DNA from: an uncultured Lachnospiraceae bacterium
Lineage (GTDB): Bacteria; Bacillota; Clostridia; Lachnospirales; Lachnospiraceae
Direction of reading: 5' to 3'
Length of the DNA stretch: 64,000 nt
Assembly (NCBI GenBank): GCA_947632515.1
Contig: CANRPO010000011.1
Span: 31,770-95,769 of the forward strand
Position 1 is the first letter of the stretch. Every line of letters starts with the position of its first letter. Below are positions 1-9,576 of this stretch, piece after piece. A program made the position numbers and the translations under genes. The notes under the pieces are model-generated. The model saw nothing but the letters and a program-made list of their open reading frames with translations. It ran no database searches and was not told the origin of the DNA.

Positions 1-457
1 GGCTCATCATCGTCTCCACGACGAGCAGATCCACACCCGCCTCCGCCAGATAGCCGATCTGTTCCTTGTATATATCGATCAGCTCCTCGAAATCAAGCTG
101 CCCGATGGGGGCAAGCTGCTCGCCCGTCATGGTGATGTCCCCCGCCACATAGGCTTTGCCGCCCACCGCCTCTTTTGAGAGCGCCACCAGCTCATGATTG
201 AGCCGCCGGATCTCCCCGTCGAGTCCGTACTCTCTTAATTTGACGCGGTTCGCCGTGAACGTGGGCGCGTAGACAATATTGCTGCCCGCCCCGACAAACG
301 CCCGCTGGAGTGAGATCAATATCCCACTGTGTTCCAGGATCCACTGCTCCGGGCACACGCCGGCAGGCATACCCTGCCGCTGGAGATTCGATCCTGTGGC
401 GCCGTCCAGAAAAACGGGATGCTCTTTGACCAGCCCATAAAATTCCTGCTTTTTCAT
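1..457 (-). CDS. metH: Methionine synthase, homocysteine S-methyltransferase domain (N-terminal part; runs off the window start)
   Basis: Minus-strand translation from ATG at 455-457: MKKQEFYGLVKEHPVFLDGATGSNLQRQGMPAGVCPEQWILEHSG..., typical of the MetH Hcy-binding N-terminus (DGATGSNLQ). Not in the ORF track because it is truncated. Confidence 0.85.
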   Translation of the reverse strand, partial: MKKQEFYGLVKEHPVFLDGATGSNLQRQGMPAGVCPEQWILEHSGILISLQRAFVGAGSNIVYAPTFTANRVKLREYGLDGEIRRLNHELVALSKEAVGGKAYVAGDITMTGEQLAPIGQLDFEELIDIYKEQIGYLAEAGVDLLVVETMMS

Positions 458-458
458 C

Positions 459-1094
459 TTACTGCGTGCTCCCCTGTGCGCCGTCCTCCGCCGGCTCCTC
501 ATAGAATACCGTATCATCCGTATCGAAGTTGTCCTCCGGCACGGGATCCTCCTCTTCCGCTCCGTCTCCGCCTTCTTCCTCCTCCGTCCGGTTCAGATAG
601 CCGCCGCCGAGAATGCCATTTTCCTCTGTGTAGGTGATTCCCTCGCCCTCGGGGATCTCCCCGTGCAGGATCATGATGATATACTGAATGCGAAGATTGG
701 CTCTGTCGTAGTACTCTCTTGCGGCCTCTGCGGTCGCCTCGTCAAAAATCTCCGCCTCGTATGCCCTGTGATACAGCTCCACCGCCTGCCGCATGTTCTC
801 ATCCGCCTCGTCCGCCAGACTGTCCGCCGCCGAGAACTGCTCCGGCGTCTCAAGCTCCGCCATCCATGTGATCTCTGCCTGCAGCTGATCCAGATAGGAG
901 AGCAGCAGCTCCGTGGCGTCCTCATCTGAGACGTCGATGGAGTTCATCTCATCGTTGTAGTTGGCAATATGCTCGAAGAAGGCACTCATATTCTCCTGAT
1001 ACGCAGTCAGCGTCTCGTCCTCCCCGCACGCTGTCAGCGACAGCCCGCACACCGCGCAGACACACAACAGCACCAGTTTTTTTACAATGTTCAA
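459..1094 (-). CDS. Putative lipoprotein of unknown function
   Basis: Signal peptide and lipobox (LCVCAVCGLSLTAC|GEDE); acidic C-terminus; stop is 1 nt from the metH start. Confidence 0.6.
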   Translation of the reverse strand: MNIVKKLVLLCVCAVCGLSLTACGEDETLTAYQENMSAFFEHIANYNDEMNSIDVSDEDATELLLSYLDQLQAEITWMAELETPEQFSAADSLADEADENMRQAVELYHRAYEAEIFDEATAEAAREYYDRANLRIQYIIMILHGEIPEGEGITYTEENGILGGGYLNRTEEEEGGDGAEEEDPVPEDNFDTDDTVFYEEPAEDGAQGSTQ

Positions 1095-1149
1095 GACGAT
1101 TCCCTCCGATATTATCTTCCGCGCGCTGAAATTCTTCGCCGTGACACCG

Positions 1150-4116
1150 TCACAGCCACTTGTCCAGCGCCTCCTGCAGTTTCTCCACCTCCACAGGTTT
1201 CGCTATATGATCGTTCATACCGGCCTCGCGGGCCGCTCTTATGTCGTCGGCAAAAGCGTTCGCCGTCATCGCCACGATCGGAATGCGCGCCGCGTCTTCA
1301 CGCTGCATGGCGCGAATACTCTCGGCTGCCTCGTAACCGTTCATGACCGGCATCTGAATATCCATAAAAATCATCTCATAATAATTCGGCTCGCTGTTTT
1401 TCACCATATCGACAGCCTCCCGGCCGTCCGCCGCCTGATCCACGATGACGCCGAGATAGGAGAGCAGTTCCACGGCAATCTCCCGATTCAGCTCATTGTC
1501 CTCCGCCAGCAGGATATGCCTGCCCTCATGGCTCTGTTTTATCAGATCGGCAAGACCGTTCCTTTTCTCACCGCCGCCCTGCGCCAGCACTGACTTGAGG
1601 GCATATATCAGGCGGGAGCGGAACAGCGGTTTCTCGATAAACGCCTGAACGCCCGCCTCTCTCGCCTCCGTCTCGACCTCCGACCAATCGTAGGCCGACA
1701 GGATAATGATTGGAATGTCATCGCCGGTCCGTTTCCGAATCTCACACGCAGTCTCAACGCCGTCCTTGCCCGGCGGCATCTTCCAGTCCAGTATGACGGC
1801 CGCGTAGTCCTCTCCCGCCTCGTGGGCGGCCACCGTCTTCTCGACCGCCTCGTCGCCGGACAGCACCCACTGCGCCTCCATGCCGATACTCTCCAAAATA
1901 TCGCAGGTGCTGATACAGGAGCTGCGGTCGTCATCCGCCACCAGAATACGCAGATTCTCCAGCGTCTCCACACCCTGCGCCGACAGATCCTGCAGTTTTA
2001 AATGTACCTGAACCGTAAATTTGGAACCTCTTCCGGGCGTGCTCTCCACCCTGATGTCGCCCTCCATCATGCGGACGATATTGCGGGTGATGGACATGCC
2101 CAGCCCCGTACCCTCGATCTTATTGTTGACGGAATCCTGCGCTCTCGTGAAGGGATCGAAGATCGTCTTCATGAATTCCCGGTCCATGCCGATACCCGTA
2201 TCCTCGCAGACAAACTCATAGCATCCCATGTCATGGATGCGCGAATCGCACTCCCGAATATTGAACGTGATGATCCCGCCCTCCGGCGTAAACTTTACGG
2301 CATTGCCGAGAATATTGACAAAGATCTGTCTGAGGCGCAGCGTGTCGCCGATCACATCCTCGTGAGCGATGTCCGAGATATGTACCCGCAGCTGCTGCTT
2401 TTTGGCGTTTACCTGCGCCCGGATAATGGTGACAACGCTCTCCACCAGATCCGACATATTGAACGGCTCCTCATTCAGCGTCACCTTGCCGCTCTCTATC
2501 TTGGACATATCCAGCACGTCGTTGATCAGAGCGAGAAGATGTCTGCTGGAGATCGTGATTTTGTTCAGGCAGTCGGCGAGACGCTCCCGGTCGTCCATAT
2601 GCATCTCTGCCACCGCCGTCATACCCATGATCGCGTTCATCGGCGTGCGGATGTCATGGGACATGCGCGCAAGGAAATCGGATTTTGCGCGATTGGCCGC
2701 CTCCGCCGCCTCGGACGCGCTCTTTAACGCCGTGCGGATCTCGATCTCCTGTTCCTTGATCGCCGTCACATCCTGAATGGCAAACAGTACCTTGACGGCT
2801 CTGCCCTCCTCGCGTTTCAGACACATGATGGACATTGTCTCCCAGCGGTGTCCGCCCATATCGATCTGGTATTCATATTGGAGGAACGGCGTCTCCTCCG
2901 TCAGGTTCTCCCGGATATGCCCGACGGTGAGCACAGAGGCCATGGTCCTGCCGCCGTCATCCTCCGCGATATATTTCGGCTCCAGATGGCGTATCAGATC
3001 CGTATACTTCCCGCGGGCAGGCGCGTCGCCTTTCTTGCCTTCCATATATTCGTAGGTATCTTCCTCCAGATCCACGAGGGCGAACCTGGAGAACAGATGA
3101 GGCACGGCGTCCGCCACGCGGGAGATCTCCTGTTTCTCGGAGATCAGTTTCCTTCTCTGGAGCCGGTTTTTGATCACAAGATACAGCACATACAGAACAA
3201 ACGCGAGCAGAATCTTTATCTCCAGACGGATCCCCGCCGAGTTCGCGCTCTGCGTCATCCCTTTGTTCAGTCTGGACGGCAGGCTCTGCACCAGAAAAAG
3301 TTTCCCGCCCTCCAGCGGCGTGACATAGGCATTGCCCGCGCCGCTGCCGCCGATATAGTTGAATTTTGCAGATGTGCCCGTGGCAAGAGCGTTTTCCAGC
3401 TTATTGAGATCTTCGGCGTACAGTTTCCCGGTACTCTTTAACTGTTCCGGAAGATTTTCGGGTTTCTCGCCGTTTCCGACATAGCTGACCACATTGCCGT
3501 CCGCCTCCAGCAGATAGGCGCTGCCCTGCATGCCGAAATAGCCCACGTCGGCAAAGTGCTCCCGCACGGAATCTTCCCGCAGGATGCCGCTCAGAACGCC
3601 TATGATCTCTCCTTCATGGTAGAAAGGCGTATAGAAAATCAGCAACGTCTCATCCGTGATCCGGGAATGATAGACGACGCTCCAGCCGCTGTTGCCCCGC
3701 ATACCGTCCTGAAAGTAAGCTCTGTCCGCCAGATCCGCCGTCCTGCCGTCGGCGGTCAGATCCGTCCCGTCGGACGAGATGAATTCCACATAGTCAAAAA
3801 AAGAACGCTCCGTCATATCTCTCAGCATATCCGAACCCACGGTCGGCTCCGTCATGATGGGACCGTACAGATGCGATAATATTTTGACGTTATTGTCGGC
3901 AAGATCGAACAGATCGTTCATGCGCGCGGCAGACTGCATCGTGGCAGACTCGATAAAACTGTCGTTCTGCTCCAAGACACGCTCGCTGTTATCCCGCGCA
4001 AAAATAAAAAAGGAGAAAGCGATAAATGCCAGCAGTGCACATATAAAGACAATCTCCCATACAATAGCCTTGTTTTCTTTTTTGTTCGTTGACTTCATAA
4101 ATCCTCCGCGCCGCAT
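1150..4116 (-). CDS. Membrane hybrid sensor histidine kinase (extracytoplasmic Cache-like sensor, HisKA, HATPase, two REC domains)
   Basis: N-terminal TM helix, extracytoplasmic domain, second TM, FLARMSHDIRTPMNAIMGM H-box, GTGLGMSITRNIVRMM G-box, two REC domains (ILVADDD...LDWKMP; ILLAEDN...FMDIQMPVMNG). Confidence 0.9.
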   Translation of the reverse strand: MRRGGFMKSTNKKENKAIVWEIVFICALLAFIAFSFFIFARDNSERVLEQNDSFIESATMQSAARMNDLFDLADNNVKILSHLYGPIMTEPTVGSDMLRDMTERSFFDYVEFISSDGTDLTADGRTADLADRAYFQDGMRGNSGWSVVYHSRITDETLLIFYTPFYHEGEIIGVLSGILREDSVREHFADVGYFGMQGSAYLLEADGNVVSYVGNGEKPENLPEQLKSTGKLYAEDLNKLENALATGTSAKFNYIGGSGAGNAYVTPLEGGKLFLVQSLPSRLNKGMTQSANSAGIRLEIKILLAFVLYVLYLVIKNRLQRRKLISEKQEISRVADAVPHLFSRFALVDLEEDTYEYMEGKKGDAPARGKYTDLIRHLEPKYIAEDDGGRTMASVLTVGHIRENLTEETPFLQYEYQIDMGGHRWETMSIMCLKREEGRAVKVLFAIQDVTAIKEQEIEIRTALKSASEAAEAANRAKSDFLARMSHDIRTPMNAIMGMTAVAEMHMDDRERLADCLNKITISSRHLLALINDVLDMSKIESGKVTLNEEPFNMSDLVESVVTIIRAQVNAKKQQLRVHISDIAHEDVIGDTLRLRQIFVNILGNAVKFTPEGGIITFNIRECDSRIHDMGCYEFVCEDTGIGMDREFMKTIFDPFTRAQDSVNNKIEGTGLGMSITRNIVRMMEGDIRVESTPGRGSKFTVQVHLKLQDLSAQGVETLENLRILVADDDRSSCISTCDILESIGMEAQWVLSGDEAVEKTVAAHEAGEDYAAVILDWKMPPGKDGVETACEIRKRTGDDIPIIILSAYDWSEVETEAREAGVQAFIEKPLFRSRLIYALKSVLAQGGGEKRNGLADLIKQSHEGRHILLAEDNELNREIAVELLSYLGVIVDQAADGREAVDMVKNSEPNYYEMIFMDIQMPVMNGYEAAESIRAMQREDAARIPIVAMTANAFADDIRAAREAGMNDHIAKPVEVEKLQEALDKWL

Positions 4117-4144
4117 CCAATGCCATTTATCCGAATATTATTAT

Positions 4145-4173
4145 ATTGTACCATGGGGCATTTGATGTTGCAA
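4145..4173 (-). promoter_or_regulatory. Sigma-A-like promoter for the hybrid kinase: TTGCAA-N17-TACAAT
   Basis: Read directly on the minus strand; 17-nt spacer; ~30 nt upstream of the kinase start. Confidence 0.6.
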
Positions 4174-4196
4174 CAGTCAGACCGATTTAAAAGCCC

Positions 4197-4418
4197 TTAA
4201 AATTCTATCTCGCAGTCGGGTTCCGCTTTTCTGCACGCCTTCAAAACCTGTTTCATGACCGCTTTCTCGTCGGCGCCCTCCGCAAACTCCACCTTCATTT
4301 TCTGCGTCATAAAGCTGACTACCGCCTCGGTAACGCCCTGCGTCCTATTCGCCGCATCCTGCATCTTCTCCGCACAGTTCGCGCAGTCGACCTCAATCTT
4401 GTACGTCTTTGTCATCAT
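4197..4418 (-). CDS. Stand-alone heavy-metal-associated (HMA) domain protein
   Basis: 73 aa with DCANCAEKM (CxxC) and a ferredoxin-like HMA pattern ending CRKAEPDCEIEF. Confidence 0.8.
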   Translation of the reverse strand: MMTKTYKIEVDCANCAEKMQDAANRTQGVTEAVVSFMTQKMKVEFAEGADEKAVMKQVLKACRKAEPDCEIEF

Positions 4419-4461
4419 CCATTCCTCCGCTTTTCATTTTCTCTGCCGGCGTCTGTTTCGC

Positions 4462-4836
4462 CTACTCTTCCACATGTTCCATTCCCATGCTGATGATCGC
4501 GCGGACGTGCTCGTCGTCCAGTGAATAGTAGACGGATTTTCCATCACGCCTGAATTTCACCAGCTTGGAAGATTTTAGGATCCTGAGCTGATGGCTCACA
4601 GAGGACTGGCTTAAGTTCAGCAGTTTCGCAATATCATTCACACACAGCTCGTTCTCGAACATCGAATACAGGATCTTGATCCTCGTGGAATCTCCGAATA
4701 CTTTAAAAAGCTCCGCCAGATCGTACAGGATCTCATCGTCCGGCTGCTGTCCGAATATCTTTTCCACAATATCCTCCCGCCCTTTAGACGTTTCGTCCTG
4801 TATACTTTTCAGTTCGTCTCCGCGCCCTGTCGCCAT
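4462..4836 (-). CDS. ArsR/SmtB family metal-responsive transcriptional repressor
   Basis: LFKVFGDSTRIKILYSMFENELCVNDIAKLLNLSQSSVSHQLRILKSSKLVKFRRDGKSVYYSLDDEHV, classic ArsR winged helix. Confidence 0.9.
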   Translation of the reverse strand: MATGRGDELKSIQDETSKGREDIVEKIFGQQPDDEILYDLAELFKVFGDSTRIKILYSMFENELCVNDIAKLLNLSQSSVSHQLRILKSSKLVKFRRDGKSVYYSLDDEHVRAIISMGMEHVEE

Positions 4837-4857
4837 GCGTCCTCCTTTTCACCCACA

Positions 4858-4881
4858 ACATATGTTTAAGTGTTCATATGT
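4858..4881. promoter_or_regulatory. Candidate ArsR/SmtB operator ACATATG-N10-CATATGT
   Basis: Inverted repeat ACATATGTTTAAGTGTTCATATGT just downstream of the -10 box; resembles SmtB/CzrA-type 12-2-12 operators (ATATGAACA... type). Confidence 0.7.
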
Positions 4882-4910
4882 ATATTATTTCATTTCTGGA
4901 GAAATGTCAA
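4882..4910 (-). promoter_or_regulatory. Strong sigma-A promoter TTGACA-N17-TAATAT for arsR-HMA
   Basis: Read directly on the minus strand: TTGACATTTCTCCAGAAATGAAATAATAT. Confidence 0.8.
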
Positions 4911-4930
4911 CTGTTTTCTATCATTCTGCG

Positions 4931-6178
4931 CTATTGTCTGATCTGCCCGTCGCCTCGTATGAGATATTTGTAGGTAGTCAGCTCTTTCAAGCCCATGGGC
5001 CCTCTCGCGTGGAGTTTCTGCGTGCTGATGCCGATCTCCGCTCCGAATCCAAACTCGAAACCGTCGGTAAAACGCGTGGACGCGTTCACGTAGACGCAGG
5101 CCGAATCCACACCCTGCAGAAACTGTTCGGCATGTTCTCTGTTCTCCGTGAGTATGGCCTCGGAATGTTTGGTGCCATAGCGGTTGATATGCTCCACAGC
5201 CTCTTTGACGGAGCCTACCGTCTTCATGGAGATAATATAGTCCAAGTACTCTGTGCCGTAATCCTCCTCCGTGGCCGCTGCAGCGTCCGGTATCGCCCTG
5301 CGCACAGTCTCGTCGCCGCGCATCTCGACATGCTTTTCCCGGAGAGCCTCCGCGAGTTTTGGCAGGAAACTCTCGGCGATCTTCTCGTGGACCAGCAACG
5401 ACTCACAGGCGTTGCAGACGCCGATGCGCTGAGTCTTGGCATTGAGGATGATGGGCACGGCCTTCTCCGGATCAGCCTCCTCGTCCACATAGATATGGCA
5501 GTTTCCCGTTCCCGTCTCGATCACCGGAATCGTGCTGTTTTCCACCACGGCCCGGATCAGTCCTGCGCCGCCACGCGGGATCAACACGTCCACATACTGC
5601 TTTAACTGCATAAAAGCGGTGGTCACCGCCCGGTCGTTGTGGGCGATCAGTTGAACCGCGTCCGCCGAAATCCCTTCTGCCGCAAGCGTTTCCCTGATAA
5701 TCTGCGTGATCGCCTCGTTGGAGTAGAAAGCGTCTTTGCCGCCTTTCAGGATGACCGCGCTTCCGGTCTTAAAACACAGTCCGAAAGCATCCGCCGTCAC
5801 ATTCGGACGCGCCTCATAGATGATGCCGATGACGCCCATGGGGACCCTGACCTTGTCGATGCGCAGTCCGTTGGGCCTGTCAAAGCTGTCCATCACCTCG
5901 CCCACAGGATCTGAAAGAGCCGCGATCTGCCTGAGGCCCTCCGCCATCGCCCCGATTCTCTCTTCCGTCAGTTTCAGCCGATCCAGCAGGGCCTCCGACA
6001 TACCGCTCTGCCGCGCGGTCTCATAGTCTCGCCCGTTTGCCTCCAACATCCGCCCCGCATGATCTATCAGCGCCGACGCCACCGCTTCGAGCGCATCGTT
6101 CTTCTCCTCCGTGGTCAGTCTCTGCAATTCATATTTCGCCGCGACTGCCCGCTGTCCCAACTGCTCTAAATATTCCAT
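4931..6178 (-). CDS. proA: Glutamate-5-semialdehyde dehydrogenase
   Basis: MEYLEQLGQRAVAAKYELQRLTTEEKN...; GVIGIIYEARPNVTADAFGLCFKTGSAVILKGGKDA; VCNACESLLVHE. Internal ATG at 6178 preferred to the ORF-track start. Confidence 0.95.
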   Translation of the reverse strand: MEYLEQLGQRAVAAKYELQRLTTEEKNDALEAVASALIDHAGRMLEANGRDYETARQSGMSEALLDRLKLTEERIGAMAEGLRQIAALSDPVGEVMDSFDRPNGLRIDKVRVPMGVIGIIYEARPNVTADAFGLCFKTGSAVILKGGKDAFYSNEAITQIIRETLAAEGISADAVQLIAHNDRAVTTAFMQLKQYVDVLIPRGGAGLIRAVVENSTIPVIETGTGNCHIYVDEEADPEKAVPIILNAKTQRIGVCNACESLLVHEKIAESFLPKLAEALREKHVEMRGDETVRRAIPDAAAATEEDYGTEYLDYIISMKTVGSVKEAVEHINRYGTKHSEAILTENREHAEQFLQGVDSACVYVNASTRFTDGFEFGFGAEIGISTQKLHARGPMGLKELTTYKYLIRGDGQIRQ

Positions 6179-6882
6179 GCGCCATTCCTCTCTTTCCTTC
6201 CTTCTATAACGCCCCGCTCCGTAACGATCAGATCGGGTTTTCTGTCGTGCGCCTCGTGGGGAATCTCCTTCGCGATCTGGCACCCGTAAGCGAGCGCCGC
6301 CACGATCAGGCTGTAACTCAAAGCGGCGTCGCCTGGTCGCGCGCTGTCTGTTCCCGCCGCCAGTTTCGCCAAATATCTGTCATAGAAACCGCCGCCGTAC
6401 CCGATACGGTGCCTCTCCATGTCGAAAACCGCCCCCGGCATCCACATCATCACGCTGCGCGCCCCCGCGCCGTCTTCCCATCTGCCGGTCCATTCCGCAA
6501 AAGAGACGCTCTGTGCCGGCTCCGGAATGCCGCGATAGCCCTCTTGCAGATCCGCGGGGGACGCGATACGCCAAAACTCCATCTCGTCTCCGGCCACTTT
6601 AGGCGCGAACACGGTCTTGCCGTCCCGCAGAGCCCTCCCGATCAATCCCCTCGTACTGACTTCGCTGCGATAGCTCGCATAGGCCAGAATAACCTCCGCC
6701 TCGCGGTACCCGGACATGACCGCCACAGTCTCTTCTATGGCCGCGTCGTACGCCGCCCTCTCCTTTGCAGACAGGCTGTCCCTTCTTGCGAGCGCGCGCT
6801 TACGCGCCGTCCTCTTGTCGTCTCCAAAGCTCACTGATCCCTGCCTCCGCCATTCTTGTCCGCGCCCCGCCGCCGATCCCAT
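6166..6882 (-). CDS. 5-formyltetrahydrofolate cyclo-ligase
   Basis: MVMSGYREAEVILAY-type core, VMMWMPGAVFDMERHRIGYGGGFYDRYLA signature; overlaps the proA start by 13 bp. Confidence 0.9.
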   Translation of the reverse strand: MGSAAGRGQEWRRQGSVSFGDDKRTARKRALARRDSLSAKERAAYDAAIEETVAVMSGYREAEVILAYASYRSEVSTRGLIGRALRDGKTVFAPKVAGDEMEFWRIASPADLQEGYRGIPEPAQSVSFAEWTGRWEDGAGARSVMMWMPGAVFDMERHRIGYGGGFYDRYLAKLAAGTDSARPGDAALSYSLIVAALAYGCQIAKEIPHEAHDRKPDLIVTERGVIEGRKERNGAWNI

Positions 6883-6930
6883 TACGAGGCCGTATGCGCC
6901 ATGCGCAGACGTTATCCGCTCCGCCTTGAA

Positions 6931-7788
6931 CTACTCGTGCATCTGCTGTACATACAGGGGCAGATCGAAATCCTCGTCCCTGTGCGCCAGAAACAGCGTG
7001 CCGATGTTCTGTCCCGACAGGATCCGATGGATCACCTTGATGTCCGCGCTGTTGGCGATCACCATATCCACGCCCATGTTGTTGGCGATCTTTGCCGCCT
7101 GCAGCTTGGTCGTCATCCCTCCGGTGCCGGAGTCGCTGCCCGTGGACGCTTTTCCCATCTCCATCAGTTCCTCCGTGAGTTCCTCCACGACCTCAATGTA
7201 TCTGGCGTCCGGATCTTTCCTTGGGTCGTCCGTGTAGAGTCCGTCGATGTCCGACAGAAGGAGCAGCATATCCGCACCGATCAGCGACGCGACGATGGCC
7301 GAGAGCGTGTCGTTATCGCCGATCCCCAGCTCGTAGGTCGCCACTGTGTCGTTCTCATTCACGATCGGCACGACGCCCAGCTTAAAAAGCTCCGCGAACG
7401 TGTTGCGCGCATTGAAGCGGTTCAGATTGTCGATGATCGTGTTTTTCGTCATAAGGATCTGCGCCGCGACCTGATTGTACTCCGCAAAGATCTTCTGGTA
7501 GGTCATCATTAGTCTCGCCTGCCCGATGGCGGCGCACGCCTGCTTGACCGCCGTCGGGTTGTCGTCGCCGGTATCCTGCATCATGACCGCCTTCTTACCC
7601 GCCGCGATCGCCCCGGACGTCACGAGCACCACATCCTTGCCGCGATTTCGCAGATCGCACAACTCCCGCACGAGCACGTCCAGTTTCGTGTAGTCGAAAT
7701 CGCCCGTCTCCTTGTGCTGCAGTGAGGAGGAGCCTATCTTGATCACGATCCTCTTTTTATCCTTCATCATCTCTCTTATGTCCGGCAT
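6931..7788 (-). CDS. proB: Glutamate 5-kinase
   Basis: KRIVIKIGSSSL, VLVTSGAIAAG, NENDTVAT, GTGGMTTKLQAA. Confidence 0.95.
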   Translation of the reverse strand: MPDIREMMKDKKRIVIKIGSSSLQHKETGDFDYTKLDVLVRELCDLRNRGKDVVLVTSGAIAAGKKAVMMQDTGDDNPTAVKQACAAIGQARLMMTYQKIFAEYNQVAAQILMTKNTIIDNLNRFNARNTFAELFKLGVVPIVNENDTVATYELGIGDNDTLSAIVASLIGADMLLLLSDIDGLYTDDPRKDPDARYIEVVEELTEELMEMGKASTGSDSGTGGMTTKLQAAKIANNMGVDMVIANSADIKVIHRILSGQNIGTLFLAHRDEDFDLPLYVQQMHE

Positions 7789-7839
7789 GACACCTTATAT
7801 CCTCCATTCCGAAACGCCTCGCGGGCGTGTCAACGTTTT

Positions 7840-9501
7840 CTATTTTTTCGTGAAGGGGCGATACCGCGCCGCGATCTTCTCCGCGATCAGCATACCGTCC
7901 ATGGCCGCCGAAGTGATGCCGCCCGCATAGCCCGCGCCCTCGCCGCAGGGATACAGTCCGCGCACTGCGGACTGTCCCGTCTCATCCCGCGTAATTCTGA
8001 CCGGAGAGGACGTCCTGCTCTCGATCCCCGACAGATATGCGCCGCCGTCCGCAAAGCCGGGCATCTTTTGACCGATCAAGTCGATCCCTTCCACAAGCGC
8101 CTCGTTCAGCCCCTCCGGCAGAATGTCGTGCACGGCCGCCATGCGGTACGCTCCCTTGACCGCCGGCGCAAAATCAGGATAATCCCTCCGAATGACGGAC
8201 TCACCCGCATCCCTGCCTGTCACAGCGCTCCTGTAGTCGCCGTAACGCTCCACGGGAACGGCCCCCTGACCGATGCGATACGCGCGCTCCTCCAATTCTC
8301 TCTGAAAGGAAACTCCGGCAAGCGGGGAATCCCCCTCATAGTCCCGGGGCGTCACCGTAACGATTATGGCGCTGTTGCTGTTGTCGCCGTCCCGCCCGCT
8401 GTAGCTCATACCGTTCACAGCCAGCCTTCCGGACTCCGAGGAGGCGTTGACCACATAGCCGCCCGGACACATGCAGAAGGAATAGACCCCTCTGCCCGTC
8501 GAGGTCTGCGCCGTGGCCTTATAATCGGCCGGCGGAAGGAGCGGATCGTCCGCCCGTCCATACCGGATAGCGTCGATCATCCGTCTTGGATGCTCCATAC
8601 GCAGTCCCACCGCGAACGCCTTTGCCTCCATCGGGATCCCTTTCGCGTGAAGCATCTCAAACGTGTCCCGCGCGCTGTGCCCTACAGCGAGAACAACAAC
8701 CTCGCTGCCAATGTGCTCACCGTCCGCTGTCACGCCCGCCACACGCCCGTCCGCACAGTCGATCTCCGTCACCTGTGCCTCGAAACGCACCTCGCCGCCC
8801 ATAGCGGTGATCTGCTCTCTCAGATGACGCACCACCGTGCAGAGTATGTCCGTGCCGATGTGCGGTTTTGCATCATATAGAATTTCTTCCGGCGCTCCCG
8901 CCTCCACGAAGATCCTCAGCACCTCTTTGTTTCTGCCGAATCTGTCCTTTACCAGCGTATTCAGCTTGCCGTCCGAGAACGTGCCCGCGCCGCCCTCCCC
9001 GAACTGTACGTTGGAATCCGGATCGAGGGTTCCCTCACGCCAGAACCGCTCCACGTCCTGTCTGCGTCTCTCCACGCATCTCCCGCGCTCTAAGATAAGC
9101 GGCATATACCCGTGTTTCGCCAGCAGATAGCCGCAGAAAAGCCCCGCCGGACCGCTGCCAATGATGACCGGCCTGTGCGCCAGCCGCTCCGTGCCGTCCG
9201 CCGTAAAGACATAGGCTCTCTCCGTCACTGCCTGCGCCTGCGCGCCCCTACACCCGGCGAGCACCCGTCTCTCCCCTGCCACGCGCACATCTACCGCATA
9301 AACCACCATGATCTCAGGTTTCTTTCTGGCGTCAATGGACTTTTTTACGATCTGCCACGACAGGATCGCATCGGGGGAGACCCGCAGAATTTTTGCCGTC
9401 CTATATAAAATATCCTCCCGCCTGTGAGACAGCGGGACCTTCACCTGATTTACCCTGATCATCTCTAAAACCTTCGCCACGGCGCGCGAACCTGCCGTCA
9501 A
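7840..9501 (-). CDS. NAD(P)/FAD-dependent oxidoreductase (uncharacterised FAD-dependent dehydrogenase family)
   Basis: PVIIGSGPAGLFCGYLLAKHGYMPLILERG dinucleotide-binding fold; C-terminal GLYPCGEGAGYAGGITSAAMDGM. Confidence 0.85.
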   Translation of the reverse strand: MTAGSRAVAKVLEMIRVNQVKVPLSHRREDILYRTAKILRVSPDAILSWQIVKKSIDARKKPEIMVVYAVDVRVAGERRVLAGCRGAQAQAVTERAYVFTADGTERLAHRPVIIGSGPAGLFCGYLLAKHGYMPLILERGRCVERRRQDVERFWREGTLDPDSNVQFGEGGAGTFSDGKLNTLVKDRFGRNKEVLRIFVEAGAPEEILYDAKPHIGTDILCTVVRHLREQITAMGGEVRFEAQVTEIDCADGRVAGVTADGEHIGSEVVVLAVGHSARDTFEMLHAKGIPMEAKAFAVGLRMEHPRRMIDAIRYGRADDPLLPPADYKATAQTSTGRGVYSFCMCPGGYVVNASSESGRLAVNGMSYSGRDGDNSNSAIIVTVTPRDYEGDSPLAGVSFQRELEERAYRIGQGAVPVERYGDYRSAVTGRDAGESVIRRDYPDFAPAVKGAYRMAAVHDILPEGLNEALVEGIDLIGQKMPGFADGGAYLSGIESRTSSPVRITRDETGQSAVRGLYPCGEGAGYAGGITSAAMDGMLIAEKIAARYRPFTKK

Positions 9502-9513
9502 CCCTATCTAAAA

Positions 9514-9550
9514 GCACTCCGAACAGCAGGTTCCCCCGCCGGCCGGAGTG
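9514..9550 (-). terminator. Intrinsic terminator-like hairpin downstream of the 9577-10317 lipoprotein gene
   Basis: Minus strand CACTCCG ... CGGAGTG followed by CTTTT. Confidence 0.45.
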
Positions 9551-9576
9551 TTTCCAAGTTTCGCCCTTGTTTTCTG

